Position numbers and translations under genes: made by a program. A DNA stretch of 64,000 nucleotides, taken from the NCBI RefSeq assembly GCF_000430705.1, contig NZ_AUMN01000014.1, positions 62,001 to 126,000 of the forward strand, in the 5' to 3' direction. Positions 22,001 to 29,258 of the stretch are shown here, one piece after another (within the stretch, counting starts at the first letter, position 1; every line of letters begins with the position of its first letter). Origin of the DNA: Arthrobacter castelli DSM 16402 (GTDB lineage Bacteria > Actinomycetota > Actinomycetes > Actinomycetales > Micrococcaceae). The notes beneath the pieces were generated by a model, which worked only from the letters and a program-made list of their open reading frames with translations, was not told the origin of the DNA and made no database searches.

Positions 22001-22142
22001 TCAGGTCGACGTCAGCGGTCTTGAACCCCGGATAGACGATCGCGCCCGTGACAACGAGCGCGGTAAGTGCCGAAAAGGTGGTCGCGGAAATGACGCCCTG
22101 GCGCCTTCGCCGAAGGCTCTGGAGACCCGCTAAAAACTTCAT
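16002..22142 (-). CDS. Giant cell-surface protein with tandem Ig/cadherin-like and fibronectin type III domains
   Basis: 2046 residues from the ATG at 22142; an in-frame TTG at 22181 would add 13. A basic start and one membrane helix (about 16-38) anchor it facing outward. Residues 40-390 are strand-rich with VWV/IWL repeats like a beta-propeller; an acidic, Pro-rich spacer follows. About 400-1450 are tandem Ig/cadherin-like domains marked by NDSDPDGD-type calcium-binding loops, ten or so copies. About 1460-1930 hold five fibronectin type III domains. A Pro hinge leads to a C-terminal Cys-containing domain of about 100 residues. This is the fn3 component of the PFNA-type cluster; a structural or adhesive role is inferred. 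First gene of the train. Confidence 0.9.
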   Translation of the reverse strand: MKFLAGLQSLRRRRQGVISATTFSALTALVVTGAIVYPGFKTADVDLNDGGVWVTNKSQNLVGHLNYQSKVLDGGFLANSAKFDVKQHASTVYMENNAHSTLNPVDVAKVALGNEQQLPANADVSLGQDTIAITKPKTGEVWVTTNESLSSFSAEATDPTLKASPGSAAAVSDEDVVFVADTGAGEITEIEVDAEGQVVREETTGVDGLAGAQDIQLAAVGGEPVVFDGATSTLYLPGGTVKLDAGQDARLQQSGPESDFVALATGRGLIKQPLDGSDATTVPLDAQGDPARPVQMGGCVHSAWSGAGLYLRDCASNGNDQKTTIPKIAGDAELSFRVNRDVVVLNDLISGNIWLVNENMKLVNNWDDIIPPPDKSDEEEEDSADDNPIDTLPDRTKKNRPPEAKDDAYGVRPGRTTLLPILDNDSDPDGDLLTASLVGDAPDVGKLQKIYDGTGMQVVVPEDAKKGTYSFTYEADDGRGGTDQATVQLVVRGPDSNKPPERKRETRILLEQGKTISQNVLSDWIDPDGDDLFLVDAQATTKGDQVRFRPDGRITFQDIGTTFGEKEVKITVSDGRSTTEGTVTMDVRPPGALPPVANPDHVSTSVGQEVMIAPLKNDLDPNGGSLRLARVDPENNVEFNANYDAGTLTVESSTPGTYYLKYLVTNDPASSTGLIRVDVKADNSEGAPVAVRDVGLLPSEGDVLVDVLGNDTDPNGGVLVVQSVDVPKDSGLNVAILNHNILRITDSHGLKGNVSIEYTVSNGTSSSTGEVSVIPVPPPATLEPPQATADEATVRAGDVVTIDVLDNDTHPNGDELSLDPKLVQGIDPKHGRLFVAQDKLRFIAGPKAKTVHAIYNVVDSAGQKDSAQVTINIRAKDPERNSRPDPENLTGRVLAGSSIRIPVPLNGIDADGDSVQLVGIESAPKQGTALVGSNYIDYVAAGNGSGTDSFTYKVRDRMGAVSTGTVLVGIAPKPETNQKPVAIDDSVKIRPGKRVSMDVLRNDSDPDGDAIALVKDDLSADKVMKAKVKKDTVLATAPGQEGIATVRYGIADERGAKASAVVRLDVDKNAPLHRPIARDDRVTTAETLGKTAVSVPVLENDQDPDGVTEDLKISFPDNNPTASVKNNEALIELKPGPQIIPYTVTDIDGGKATAVIWVPGVGDQLPTLKDHKPIKVDAGETIELNLEELVQVREGRSPRITVAESVSGIGNSNEDMVVDEQTLRYTAGEDYGGPGSVTFEVTDGSGPDDPDGNKATLTVLTEVIPDPETNTPPTFSSSTMEVAEAEDGQSLDLAQLAKDPDKRDRDDLEFAIEGGIPAGYEASLDGSVLHVRAKDGTDAGYVGDINLSVTDGRSDPVTASVTVTTTASNRPVPVANNDVVSDAVQGETETVNVLANDVNPYEDTPLKIVEATVETGEGTASISGDSVAVTPSSDFVGTMVVRYTIADKTEDPGRFAQAKVKLTVKGAPDVPGTPSVEEVRDQTVVLSWRPPSNNGSPITNYTVKGTHGVSQDCASTTCTISGLTNDTIYRFTVTATNEVGTSDPSPQSAEARPDAKPEQPQPPQLKFGDGELKVSWKTPPTPGSPVHSFNLRISPAPPGGGATKTGVTGNSLTWGGLQNGVPYKVQVQAVNDAPDPSKWSAYSASEIPAGKPSVPQAPSTQRLKPVGDRTQLQVNWNAPATNGDPVEHYTLKVLRGGSVQRTMEVQGTSQAITVPNAEANYTFTVSATNKAGTSAQSAPSAPRRAFGKPGTVKGVSATPANTGGSGRAITVKFNQLTAAQRNGAKASEIRYRATFSDGRTMGITSGETVGGFSNGTRHSVRITAISSSNGASYTGSASAAASASPYGSPGTPSASATNGSEGETSIRVRWSGPNRNTHDVARVQIKIDGGGWHNAGFSGSRTVGNGYDQKHTLKVRSCNSRDNCNVVSASGTTGAEPPPPPPDPPGPWTTGVVNTNVRTCMEKYGEWDNFDGNADPNNCYGDHWAYPSGNSRDMPASSITSKCYYMSSGIPWYLQSSGNRSRNDGHIIKGIHTEFGTSPPKGMDPC

Positions 22143-22227
22143 CCGCCTTGTCTTAGTCCTTGTCGCCCTTCGCGCCCCCAAAACGAGCGCACAAGTCCCC
22201 GCCAGCGTCTCCCCCAGGGCCCCGCGG

Positions 22228-22240
22228 GACGATAATCGTC
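22228..22240. promoter_or_regulatory. Palindrome upstream of the giant surface-protein gene
   Basis: GACGATAATCGTC is a perfect 6-1-6 dyad, 86 bp before the ATG and between it and the adenylate cyclase stop. It is a candidate operator for the nine-gene train, but no regulator can be named. Confidence 0.4.
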
Positions 22241-22266
22241 ATACAGACTATGACATGGCGGGACCG

Positions 22267-23535
22267 CTAGTCCATAATCAGTCCTTCGCCGGCGCCTCTG
22301 GCCAGCGTAACGGGGTGGATCTCGCCGAACCCGCGGACGGTGCGGGCTTTCTGCGGCACCAGCACAAACCTGTCGTCGGAACTCAACGCGGACGCCGTTG
22401 ACGCGTCGGTCAGCACAGTTCCAGGCTGGGCGAGCGCGGTCAGCCTGGCGGCGAGGTTCACGGTGGGCCCGTAAATATCGCCGAGGCGGGACAGGATCCG
22501 GCCCCACACCATCGACACCCTGGCGTCGGGAAGCAGGTCATCTTCGGCGAAGGCGCGGGCCAGCGCCAGGGAGATCTCCGCTCCGGCTTCGGGGGTTTCG
22601 GCGTTGTAGAGCACTTCGTCGCCGATGGTCTTGACCAGCCGCCCGCCGCCGATGGAGATGATTTCGGCGCACTTGTTTTCGAAGCGCTGGACCAGCTGTG
22701 CCAGGGTCTTTTCGTTCATCCGCCGCGACAAGCTGGTATAGGAGACCAGATCGGCGAATCCCACCGCGCGTGCGAGTGGCAGCGGCGCGTCGTCCTCGTC
22801 GCCCTCGCGGCCCTCTTCGCTGGCCTCCAGGCCGGCTTCGGCCCGCAACGCCAGGCGCTGCACCCCGGCGTTCATTTGGCGCCGCCATGAATACACCAGC
22901 ATCTCTTCGAGCGGTTGGAGCAGACTGGGCAATTCGAGCACCAGCAGGCGACGCGCCTCGGCGTCGCTGATCCCGCGGGCGACGACCATGTCTTCGATCA
23001 GTGCTTCGACCTGCCACACCACCATGCGGTCGGTCATCTGGCCGATCGACCGGGTGACGGAGATGGCGGCTTCCTCCGTCAGCTTGCTCTCGCGCACCAG
23101 TTGGATCACCGTGTTCAGGGCGTTCAGGTCGTTGTCGGTGAATGCCAGGTCCTCATCACCGAGGTTGGGGAAACCCATGGCGCGCCACAGCTTCCGCGCC
23201 GACAGCAGCGACACCCCCGCCCCGGCGGCGACTTCGCGGCGCCGGAGCGTACGTTCGGAACCGAGCAGCTCGACTTCCAGGGCTTTGATGGCCTCGCGGT
23301 CGGGCTCCGGCGGTGTGGCCCCGGTGTCGGCGCTGTTGCCGGAGCCGCTATTGGAGCCGTTGCCGGAGCCGTTATCCGATGAGGCGTCCGCGCCGGATCC
23401 GGCTGCCGGCCCGGTGGCGGCCCCGCCGCCGTCGTTATTCAGGCCGGCCCCGCCGTCGTCGTTCCGGCCGGTTGCGGCGTCGTCATTCCGGCCGGTTGCG
23501 GCATCGGGGTCCTCTGCCGGCTCAGTCCCGCTCAT
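22267..23535 (-). CDS. Class III adenylate cyclase (Rv2212-like)
   Basis: Makes cAMP from ATP. After a low-complexity Asn/Asp/Gly tail (about 60 residues, repeats at DNA level) comes a helical regulatory domain with a helix-turn-helix-like RRREVAAGAGVSLLSARKLW start (about 70-220). The C-terminal cyclase domain (about 250-420) has GFADLVSYT and KTIGDEVLY for the two metal aspartates and GPTVNLAARL for the transition-state Asn/Arg. The order of regulatory domain then catalytic domain matches M. tuberculosis Rv2212. Start: ATG at 23535 after GGGAC; an in-frame GTG lies two codons upstream. It is encoded on the same strand just ahead of the surface-protein train. Confidence 0.92.
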   Translation of the reverse strand: MSGTEPAEDPDAATGRNDDAATGRNDDGGAGLNNDGGGAATGPAAGSGADASSDNGSGNGSNSGSGNSADTGATPPEPDREAIKALEVELLGSERTLRRREVAAGAGVSLLSARKLWRAMGFPNLGDEDLAFTDNDLNALNTVIQLVRESKLTEEAAISVTRSIGQMTDRMVVWQVEALIEDMVVARGISDAEARRLLVLELPSLLQPLEEMLVYSWRRQMNAGVQRLALRAEAGLEASEEGREGDEDDAPLPLARAVGFADLVSYTSLSRRMNEKTLAQLVQRFENKCAEIISIGGGRLVKTIGDEVLYNAETPEAGAEISLALARAFAEDDLLPDARVSMVWGRILSRLGDIYGPTVNLAARLTALAQPGTVLTDASTASALSSDDRFVLVPQKARTVRGFGEIHPVTLARGAGEGLIMD

Positions 23536-23572
23536 CTGCACGTCCCGTCTGTTGTCCGTCCACTATTCTCGG

Positions 23573-24157
23573 TCACTGCGGTAACGTCCCGTTCCAGCTG
23601 TCGCGTGCCTGATCCAGTTCATAGCCGTAATTGACCCCGTCGAACATAGCCGTCTGCGGCAGGTCTTCGATGGTCTCCAGCGTAATGTCCCTGAAACGGT
23701 GAACCTCCGGTACGCCAACGTACACAGCCGCTCGTCCGTTCCCCAGGTCCACCACGACGTCGCCGCACCGCCGGAGGCGTTGGAACAGCGACTGGCGAAT
23801 TTCGACCTGGTGCACGGCCACCAGCGGGGTCTGCATCTCGCGGCGGCGCAACAGCCCGCGCCGCTTGATCAGGCGGCGGCTGGTCAGCACATACCGGGTG
23901 CCCAGCCACCGCAGCAGCGGCCGCAGGCAGTACAGCAGCACCAGCAGCACTGAGACGGCGGCGATGGTCCAGACAAAGGCCGGAAACCATTGCTGCACAG
24001 CGGAGGGGAAGGTGAACCGGTTCCGCGTCAACCAGCCGGCGCCGAATGCGCAGGCGGCCGGGATGAGCACAAACAGCACCGCCGGCCACACCAGGGATCC
24101 GGCCTGCGGACGCGCCGCCACAATGACGCGCTCCCCGGGAGCCAGCCGGTAGCCCAC
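23573..24157 (-). CDS. Bacterial PH-domain membrane protein (bPH2)
   Basis: 194 residues with two membrane helices (about 23-43 and 58-80) followed by a PH-like domain with TRYVLTSRRLIKRRGLLRRR and VHQVEIRQS, the pattern of bacterial PH domain 2 proteins. Such proteins are common next to birA in actinobacteria; their function is unknown. It lies 34 bp downstream of birA and 37 bp upstream of the adenylate cyclase, so the three are probably one operon. Confidence 0.88.
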   Translation of the reverse strand: MGYRLAPGERVIVAARPQAGSLVWPAVLFVLIPAACAFGAGWLTRNRFTFPSAVQQWFPAFVWTIAAVSVLLVLLYCLRPLLRWLGTRYVLTSRRLIKRRGLLRRREMQTPLVAVHQVEIRQSLFQRLRRCGDVVVDLGNGRAAVYVGVPEVHRFRDITLETIEDLPQTAMFDGVNYGYELDQARDSWNGTLPQ

Positions 24158-24191
24158 TGCTTCTCCTTTATGTATCGGTGGTTGCTGTCAA

Positions 24192-25070
24192 TCAACGCCG
24201 GCGCAGGTGCACTACGTCCCCGGCCGCGACGGTGGTCAGCGAACCGTCGGCGGTCCGGATCGTCAATGCCCCCGATTCGTCCAGGCCCTGCGCGTCGCCG
24301 GTGAGGTCGTTTCCGCCGGGCAACTCCACCCGAACCTGCTGGCCGATGGTGAGCAGCTGGCGTGCGACAAGGGAGCGCAGCGAAAAGCTGCGTTCCAGCA
24401 CCGCGTCCGGGTCGCCGTCGACCGCGCAGAATTGTCCATACACTTGGGCCAGGTTCCGCAAATAGGCCTTCAGCAGGATGTTGCGGTTGGTGGTGGAGGC
24501 ACGCTCGAGAGCCAACGAGGTGGCCGTGGGGTACGGCAGCTCGTCGGGCTGGAGGCTCACGTTCAGGCCGGTGCCGACGACGACGGCGGGCGCCGCGTCG
24601 GCCGCGACGGGCACCAGTTGCGCCAGCACCCCTGCCACCTTGCGGCCGCCGATCATCACGTCGTTCGGCCATTTGATGCCGGCATCGACGCCGGCCCGCT
24701 CGGTCAGCGTTCCGGCCAGCGCACTGGCAGCCAGCAAGGACAACCACGCGAGCGACGACGGCGACAGCGGCCGGCCGCGGCTGTCCGCCGGGCGGAACAA
24801 GACGCTGACCAGCAGCGCCGACTTCGCCGGCGCCGTCCAGCTGCGGTCCAACCGTCCCTTTCCGGCCGTTTGCCGTTCAGCGGTGAGCACGCTCAAATCC
24901 GGCCACGCTTCAGGATCCGCTGCCGCCGCGCCGGCCAGGTCGGCATTGGTCGATCCGGTTTCGTCAACCCCGTCAAGCCGGGCGAACGGCCCATGACCAC
25001 CCGCCAGCGCGGCCCGCAGCTGGACAGCATCCAGGCCGGGACGGTCGAGGTCGGCAAATCGGTCGTTCAT
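24192..25070 (-). CDS. birA: Biotin--[acetyl-CoA-carboxylase] ligase BirA
   Basis: Attaches biotin to the conserved lysine of carboxyl-carrier domains; the likely target is the AccA-type subunit encoded at 37054. 292 residues with the ETGSTN substrate loop, GKGRLDRSW (biotinyl-AMP loop, here with Asp where GRxGR is usual), IKWPNDVMIGGRKVAGVL and a C-terminal SH3-like cap. There is no N-terminal helix-turn-helix, so it is a ligase only and not a repressor. Transcribed divergently from the ATP-grasp gene. Confidence 0.95.
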   Translation of the reverse strand: MNDRFADLDRPGLDAVQLRAALAGGHGPFARLDGVDETGSTNADLAGAAAADPEAWPDLSVLTAERQTAGKGRLDRSWTAPAKSALLVSVLFRPADSRGRPLSPSSLAWLSLLAASALAGTLTERAGVDAGIKWPNDVMIGGRKVAGVLAQLVPVAADAAPAVVVGTGLNVSLQPDELPYPTATSLALERASTTNRNILLKAYLRNLAQVYGQFCAVDGDPDAVLERSFSLRSLVARQLLTIGQQVRVELPGGNDLTGDAQGLDESGALTIRTADGSLTTVAAGDVVHLRRR

Positions 25071-25330
25071 ACATCGATCTTACGCACCGGCAGCCGTGCG
25101 GACTTCCATCGGCCCTTTCCACGGGCGGATTCCACGGGCGCTTTCCCGGTGCCCTTTCCACCAGCGCCCTGCTCCGGCGGCGGCCGGCGACGACGCCACA
25201 TTTCAGGCGGCACGCGGGAGGACCGGCTCGGGGGATTCTCATCTGCGGCCATTATTATGGCTGCACACGCACTTTTACAGGCACGCTGCGCATATCGGTT
25301 CCTGCCGCATTCTGCCCGAGGAGGGTCATC

Positions 25331-26518
25331 ATCGATTCAAGGGGGACAGGCGCACCTCGACGTGCTTTGATCGTCAGCACCGGCAGGGACCGCGGCGCGC
25401 TGGCCGCGGCGAGATCCCTGCGGCGGTCCGGCTGGATGGTCGGTGTCGGGACGCCCGACGGCGGCGGAATGCTCGGAGCCTCGCGGGCCGTTGACGCCCG
25501 GCATATCGTGCCCCGGCCGCGCGGATCCGGCGCCGGTTTCATCGCCGGAGTCAATCAGGCAGCCGCCGCCGGTCGCTATGACGTGGTGTTCGGTGGCGGC
25601 GACGATTGGATGGCCGCCCTGTCCACTTACCAAAGCAGCATCTCGACTTCGATAGCCCACCCGGAGTCCGAGGCCGTCCACGCAGCCCTGGACAAAATGG
25701 ACCTGACCAAGCGGGCACGGAAGGCAGGGCTGTCAGCGCCGCACACCGAATCGGCGACCGACCAGGCCATGGCGGCGTGGAGAGGCCCGGTGGTGGTCAA
25801 GTGCCGGGCGCACTGGTCGGACGGGCAGACCCGGCCACTGCGGATCGAGGCGCGGCTGTTTGCCGATATCGCCTCCGCCCGGTCGCAGATTGACCTCATC
25901 CGTGATGCCGGCGCCCAACCCGTGATGCAGGAGCCTGTGCGCGGCGGCTTGTCGGCCCTCATCGGGATCTTCCACGATGGCCGCCTGAACGGGCGGGTGC
26001 AACAAGTGTCTCCCCGGTTGTGGCCGACCCCCAACGGGGCATCGGCCCGGGCCACGACGGTGCCGGTCGACGACGAACTCGCCTCCCGCGCAGAGACATT
26101 GCTGACGGATCTGGGATGGTGGGGCCTGGTTGAACTGCAGTTCCTCACCGGCGACGACGGCAGGGCCCAGCTGATCGATCTGAATGGCCGGTTCTTCGGT
26201 TCCATGGCGTTGTCCAATACAGCACGACCGGGGCTGGCCGACGCGTGGGGCCGGCTGGCCCTGGGCGACCCCCTTCCCCACCTGCAGGACGCCCCGGCAG
26301 GGTTCAAGTATGCGTGGTTGGCCGGGGACATCCGGCGCGCCGGGCGCGAGCGCCGCGGCGGCCTCATCAACGATGCGGCAGAGACGCTGCGCTGGTCGCG
26401 CACTGCCCACCACAGCGTGTGGGATCCACGGGATCCTGGACCCATCTGGAATTTGGCTTCCTCGCGGCTGCGCCGGAAGGCACCCGCCGCCGACGAGTCT
26501 TCGGCCCCGCCGGTGTGA
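25331..26518 (+). CDS. ATP-grasp family protein (carboxylate-amine ligase type), unusual start
   Basis: About 395 residues with an ATP-grasp layout: N-terminal Rossmann-like strand RRALIVSTGRDRG, PVVVKCRAHW (ATP lysine), MQEPVRGG and a final LIDLNGRFFGSM metal-binding loop. The substrate is unknown. The first canonical in-frame start is TTG 25367, but that would cut off the conserved first strand and has no ribosome site. A strong AGGAGGG (25319-25325) is followed five bases later by in-frame ATC at 25331, used here as the start. The 3' end meets the MurJ-like gene tail to tail with 5 bp between. Confidence 0.75.
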   Translation: MDSRGTGAPRRALIVSTGRDRGALAAARSLRRSGWMVGVGTPDGGGMLGASRAVDARHIVPRPRGSGAGFIAGVNQAAAAGRYDVVFGGGDDWMAALSTYQSSISTSIAHPESEAVHAALDKMDLTKRARKAGLSAPHTESATDQAMAAWRGPVVVKCRAHWSDGQTRPLRIEARLFADIASARSQIDLIRDAGAQPVMQEPVRGGLSALIGIFHDGRLNGRVQQVSPRLWPTPNGASARATTVPVDDELASRAETLLTDLGWWGLVELQFLTGDDGRAQLIDLNGRFFGSMALSNTARPGLADAWGRLALGDPLPHLQDAPAGFKYAWLAGDIRRAGRERRGGLINDAAETLRWSRTAHHSVWDPRDPGPIWNLASSRLRRKAPAADESSAPPV

Positions 26519-26523
26519 CGCGT

Positions 26524-28065
26524 CTATCGTCCCTTGCGCCGCACGGCGCGCAGCGTTTCCGCCAGCAAATGCCGTTCGGGGGCACGCAGCGCGATCAGCC
26601 CCAGCGCGTACACCCCGCACACGGCCGCTGCAATTGCCACCCCGGTGACGACGGCGGACTGGGTCCCCATTAGCTCCCGCACCGCAAGCCCCGCGGCGCC
26701 TGCCGCCAGTCCAACACCCCCGGCGCGGCCCAGCAGCGCGGTGACGAACGCCGTGTCGATGCCGCCGTACCGGTAGTGCAGCATCCACCCGTTCACCGCC
26801 GCTGCCATCAGCATCGACACGCTGGTGGCCAGCGCGATCCCGCCGACGCCGAGCACCGGGGCGAGCAGGACATCGCCGACGACGTTGATCACCATGGCGC
26901 CCACGGCAACCACCACAGGCGCCTTCGAATCTCCCACCGCGTAGGAGGTGCTGACCACCACCTGCCGGCACCCCAGGGCCAGCAGGGCGGGAGTAAACCA
27001 CGCGACGGCCGCGGCCGTGGCGGCGGCATCGCTGCTGTCGAAGGCCCCGCGGGCGAAGACGACCTTGACCAACGGCAGCGCCGCGATGGCAATCACCAGG
27101 CAGACCGGCACCAGCACCGTTACTGTCACCGACAACCCGCGTGCCACCAGCCGCCTGACTTCGCTGCGGTTCTTGACCGCCGCGCTCAGCGCCGGGTACA
27201 GCGGCACCAGCAACGCCGCGACGATCAGGGTCTGGGGCAGATTAACCAGCCGCCAGCCGTACGCCAAGGCGCTGACGGCGCCTTCATCGAGGGTGGACGC
27301 CACGGCCCGGTCCACCAGCGTGTTGACGTTGACGACGGCGTTGCCCACCAGCATGGGCGGCACCAGCCGGGCGATTTCGCGGAACCCGGGATCCCTCAGG
27401 TTCCAGCGCGGCCGGATCCTGATACGCAGCGACACCAGCGGCGGGATCTGCAGCAGCAGCCGGGCCAGCGAACCGGCCACGAATCCCACCGCCAGTGCGG
27501 TGATGCCATAGCGCGGTCCGAACAGGCCCGCAGCGGCGATCATAATGATGTTGAAGGGCACGCCCTGCAGCGACGCGAAGGCAAACCGCCCGTGGGCCTG
27601 GGACAGTGCGGCCAGCAGGTCCGTGGCGGCCACCACCACGGTTGTGACAAGGATGATGCGGGTCAGCAGCTGCAGCAGATCGGCGGCTTCGCCCTCGAAT
27701 CCGGGAGCGATCAGGCTGGCCACCGGCGCGGCCAGGATGCCCATCACCACGCTTCCGGCCCCAAGCACCACCACCGTGACGGTCAGCGCCACGTTGAAGC
27801 CGAGGTGGCCGCGGCACGTGCCGTCCTCGCCGGAGGCCTCGCGTGAAACCACCGGCGTCACCGAGCGCATCATCGAGTAGCCAACCAGCCCAAGCAGGAT
27901 GTTCATCAGGCCTTGGGCCACCCAGTAGGCGTCCAACGCGGCACCGGCACCATAGACCGCGGCTATGACGATATCGCGAACGAAGCCCAGCAGGGTGGAG
28001 ACCAGCGTCAGTCCGGTGACCAGGACTGCGGCCCTCGGCACACTCCACGATGCGCCTCTAGCCAC
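26524..28065 (-). CDS. MurJ/MviN-family flippase-like membrane protein
   Basis: 513 residues, very hydrophobic, with about 14 predicted helices in the MOP-superfamily pattern. N-terminal signature LLGFVRDIVIAAVYGAGAALDAYWVAQ matches lipid II flippases. It lacks the C-terminal pseudokinase extension of mycobacterial MviN, so it may be a second paralogue devoted to another polyprenyl-linked glycan. The partner ATP-grasp gene, convergent and 5 bp away, hints at a small surface-polymer locus; this is inference. Start GTG at 28065 without a clear ribosome site. Confidence 0.82.
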   Translation of the reverse strand: MARGASWSVPRAAVLVTGLTLVSTLLGFVRDIVIAAVYGAGAALDAYWVAQGLMNILLGLVGYSMMRSVTPVVSREASGEDGTCRGHLGFNVALTVTVVVLGAGSVVMGILAAPVASLIAPGFEGEAADLLQLLTRIILVTTVVVAATDLLAALSQAHGRFAFASLQGVPFNIIMIAAAGLFGPRYGITALAVGFVAGSLARLLLQIPPLVSLRIRIRPRWNLRDPGFREIARLVPPMLVGNAVVNVNTLVDRAVASTLDEGAVSALAYGWRLVNLPQTLIVAALLVPLYPALSAAVKNRSEVRRLVARGLSVTVTVLVPVCLVIAIAALPLVKVVFARGAFDSSDAAATAAAVAWFTPALLALGCRQVVVSTSYAVGDSKAPVVVAVGAMVINVVGDVLLAPVLGVGGIALATSVSMLMAAAVNGWMLHYRYGGIDTAFVTALLGRAGGVGLAAGAAGLAVRELMGTQSAVVTGVAIAAAVCGVYALGLIALRAPERHLLAETLRAVRRKGR

Positions 28066-28207
28066 GGATACTCACGCGCGCAATGCTTCCCCGCGATCGC
28101 GGCGCCCGGAGCCACCGAAGCATCTCAGGATGCTTGCGCCTGTCTTGCCCCACGGGCGTCTCCTTGGTCCGCTCGAAGTCACTTCAGTGATTCAGCGTAC
28201 CTGCCCG

Positions 28208-29065
28208 TTACAGGAAGATGTCCGGCACCAGTTCGGCTTGGGCCGTGCCGTCGTTGTAGATCGAGAAGTCGGTCACACCTTCTTCGGCCAGCACCTGCTC
28301 ATCGGTGTAGAAATTGCCGGTCGTGGACCGGGCCGGCCGGGTCAGCACCGCATGGGCTGCGTCGGCCATGATCTGCGGCCCCCTGGCCCCGGCGGCGATC
28401 TGCTGCCCGCCTGGCATATTCCGGATCGCGGCGGTGTTGATCAGCGTGCACGGCCACAAGGAATTGACGCCGATCCCCTCGCCCGCCAGTTCCTCCGCCA
28501 GACCCAGCGTGGTCAGGCTCATGCCGTATTTGGCCATGGTGTAGGGCAGATGCGCGCCGGCCCATTTCGGGTCCAGGTTCAATGGGGGCGAGAGCGTCAG
28601 GATGTGCGGATTTGCCGCCTTGGACAGTGCGTCAATGCTGAATTTCGACAGCGCCAGGGTGCCGCGGATGTTGATGTCGGCCATCAGATCGTAGCGCTTC
28701 ATGTCGATGTCCCGAGTGGAGGACAGGTCAATGGCCGAGGCGTTATTGATCACCACGTCGATACCACCGAATTGCCCGACGGCGGCGTCGACGGCTGATT
28801 GCACATCCTCCTCGTTGCGCACATCGCCGACCACCGGGTGGGCCTGCCCGCCCGCGTCGACGAGTTCGGCCGCCGCCGTATAGACAGTTCCCTCCAGCCG
28901 AGGATGCGGCTGGGCGGTCTTGGCCATCAGCACAATATTCGCGCCGTCGGCGGCGGCGCGGCGCGCGATCGCCAGGCCGATGCCCCGGCTGCCTCCCGAT
29001 ATCAGGATGGTTTTGCCGTTCAAGGTGCGGGCAGGGACGTCGTGCTTTGCTTCATCCGGTGTCAT
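28208..29065 (-). CDS. Short-chain dehydrogenase/reductase, HSDL2-like
   Basis: 285 residues from the ATG at 29065 (GGAG four bases ahead; an in-frame TTG upstream is less likely). Cofactor loop SGGSRGIG at 23-30, NNAS strand, and a catalytic stretch LSPPLNLDPKW...PYTMAKYGMS with the YxxxK pair, followed by NSLWPCTLINTAAI. This exact LSPPLN/YTMAKYGM pattern is that of the HSDL2 branch, linked to fatty-acid metabolism. Divergent from accD, with a palindrome in between. Confidence 0.88.
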   Translation of the reverse strand: MTPDEAKHDVPARTLNGKTILISGGSRGIGLAIARRAAADGANIVLMAKTAQPHPRLEGTVYTAAAELVDAGGQAHPVVGDVRNEEDVQSAVDAAVGQFGGIDVVINNASAIDLSSTRDIDMKRYDLMADINIRGTLALSKFSIDALSKAANPHILTLSPPLNLDPKWAGAHLPYTMAKYGMSLTTLGLAEELAGEGIGVNSLWPCTLINTAAIRNMPGGQQIAAGARGPQIMADAAHAVLTRPARSTTGNFYTDEQVLAEEGVTDFSIYNDGTAQAELVPDIFL

Positions 29066-29097
29066 GGCTCCAGAGTAAACGAAATCCACCCTCAAAT

Positions 29098-29113
29098 GTT
29101 ACTCGCTGGTAAC
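29098..29113. promoter_or_regulatory. GTTAC...GTAAC palindrome between the SDR and accD genes
   Basis: GTTACTCGCTGGTAAC is a TetR-type dyad 33 bp upstream of the SDR start and 146 bp ahead of accD. It shares the outer GTTACT...GTAAC with the site at 41951-41966. Confidence 0.5.
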
Positions 29114-29258
29114 CTGTAAACCTGTATTCCCGTAATTTGTAGGATTTCCACACCATGACCCCCTGATTCGCTCACTACACTGGCAGAGAACCCGTGTTTT
29201 TTGTACGAAACCTACTTAATGCCCGCTGCGCCCATCCTGCGTGGAGATCGGAGATTTC

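Noticed and set aside
25117-25140. Repeated TTCCACGGGCG near birA
   Set aside because: Two 11-bp copies in GC-rich DNA with no neighbouring signal; not enough to call an element or CRISPR-like repeat.
28179-28190. TCACTTCAGTGA palindrome between the SDR and MurJ-like genes
   Set aside because: Only 12 bp, more than 100 bp from the nearest start, and easily due to chance.
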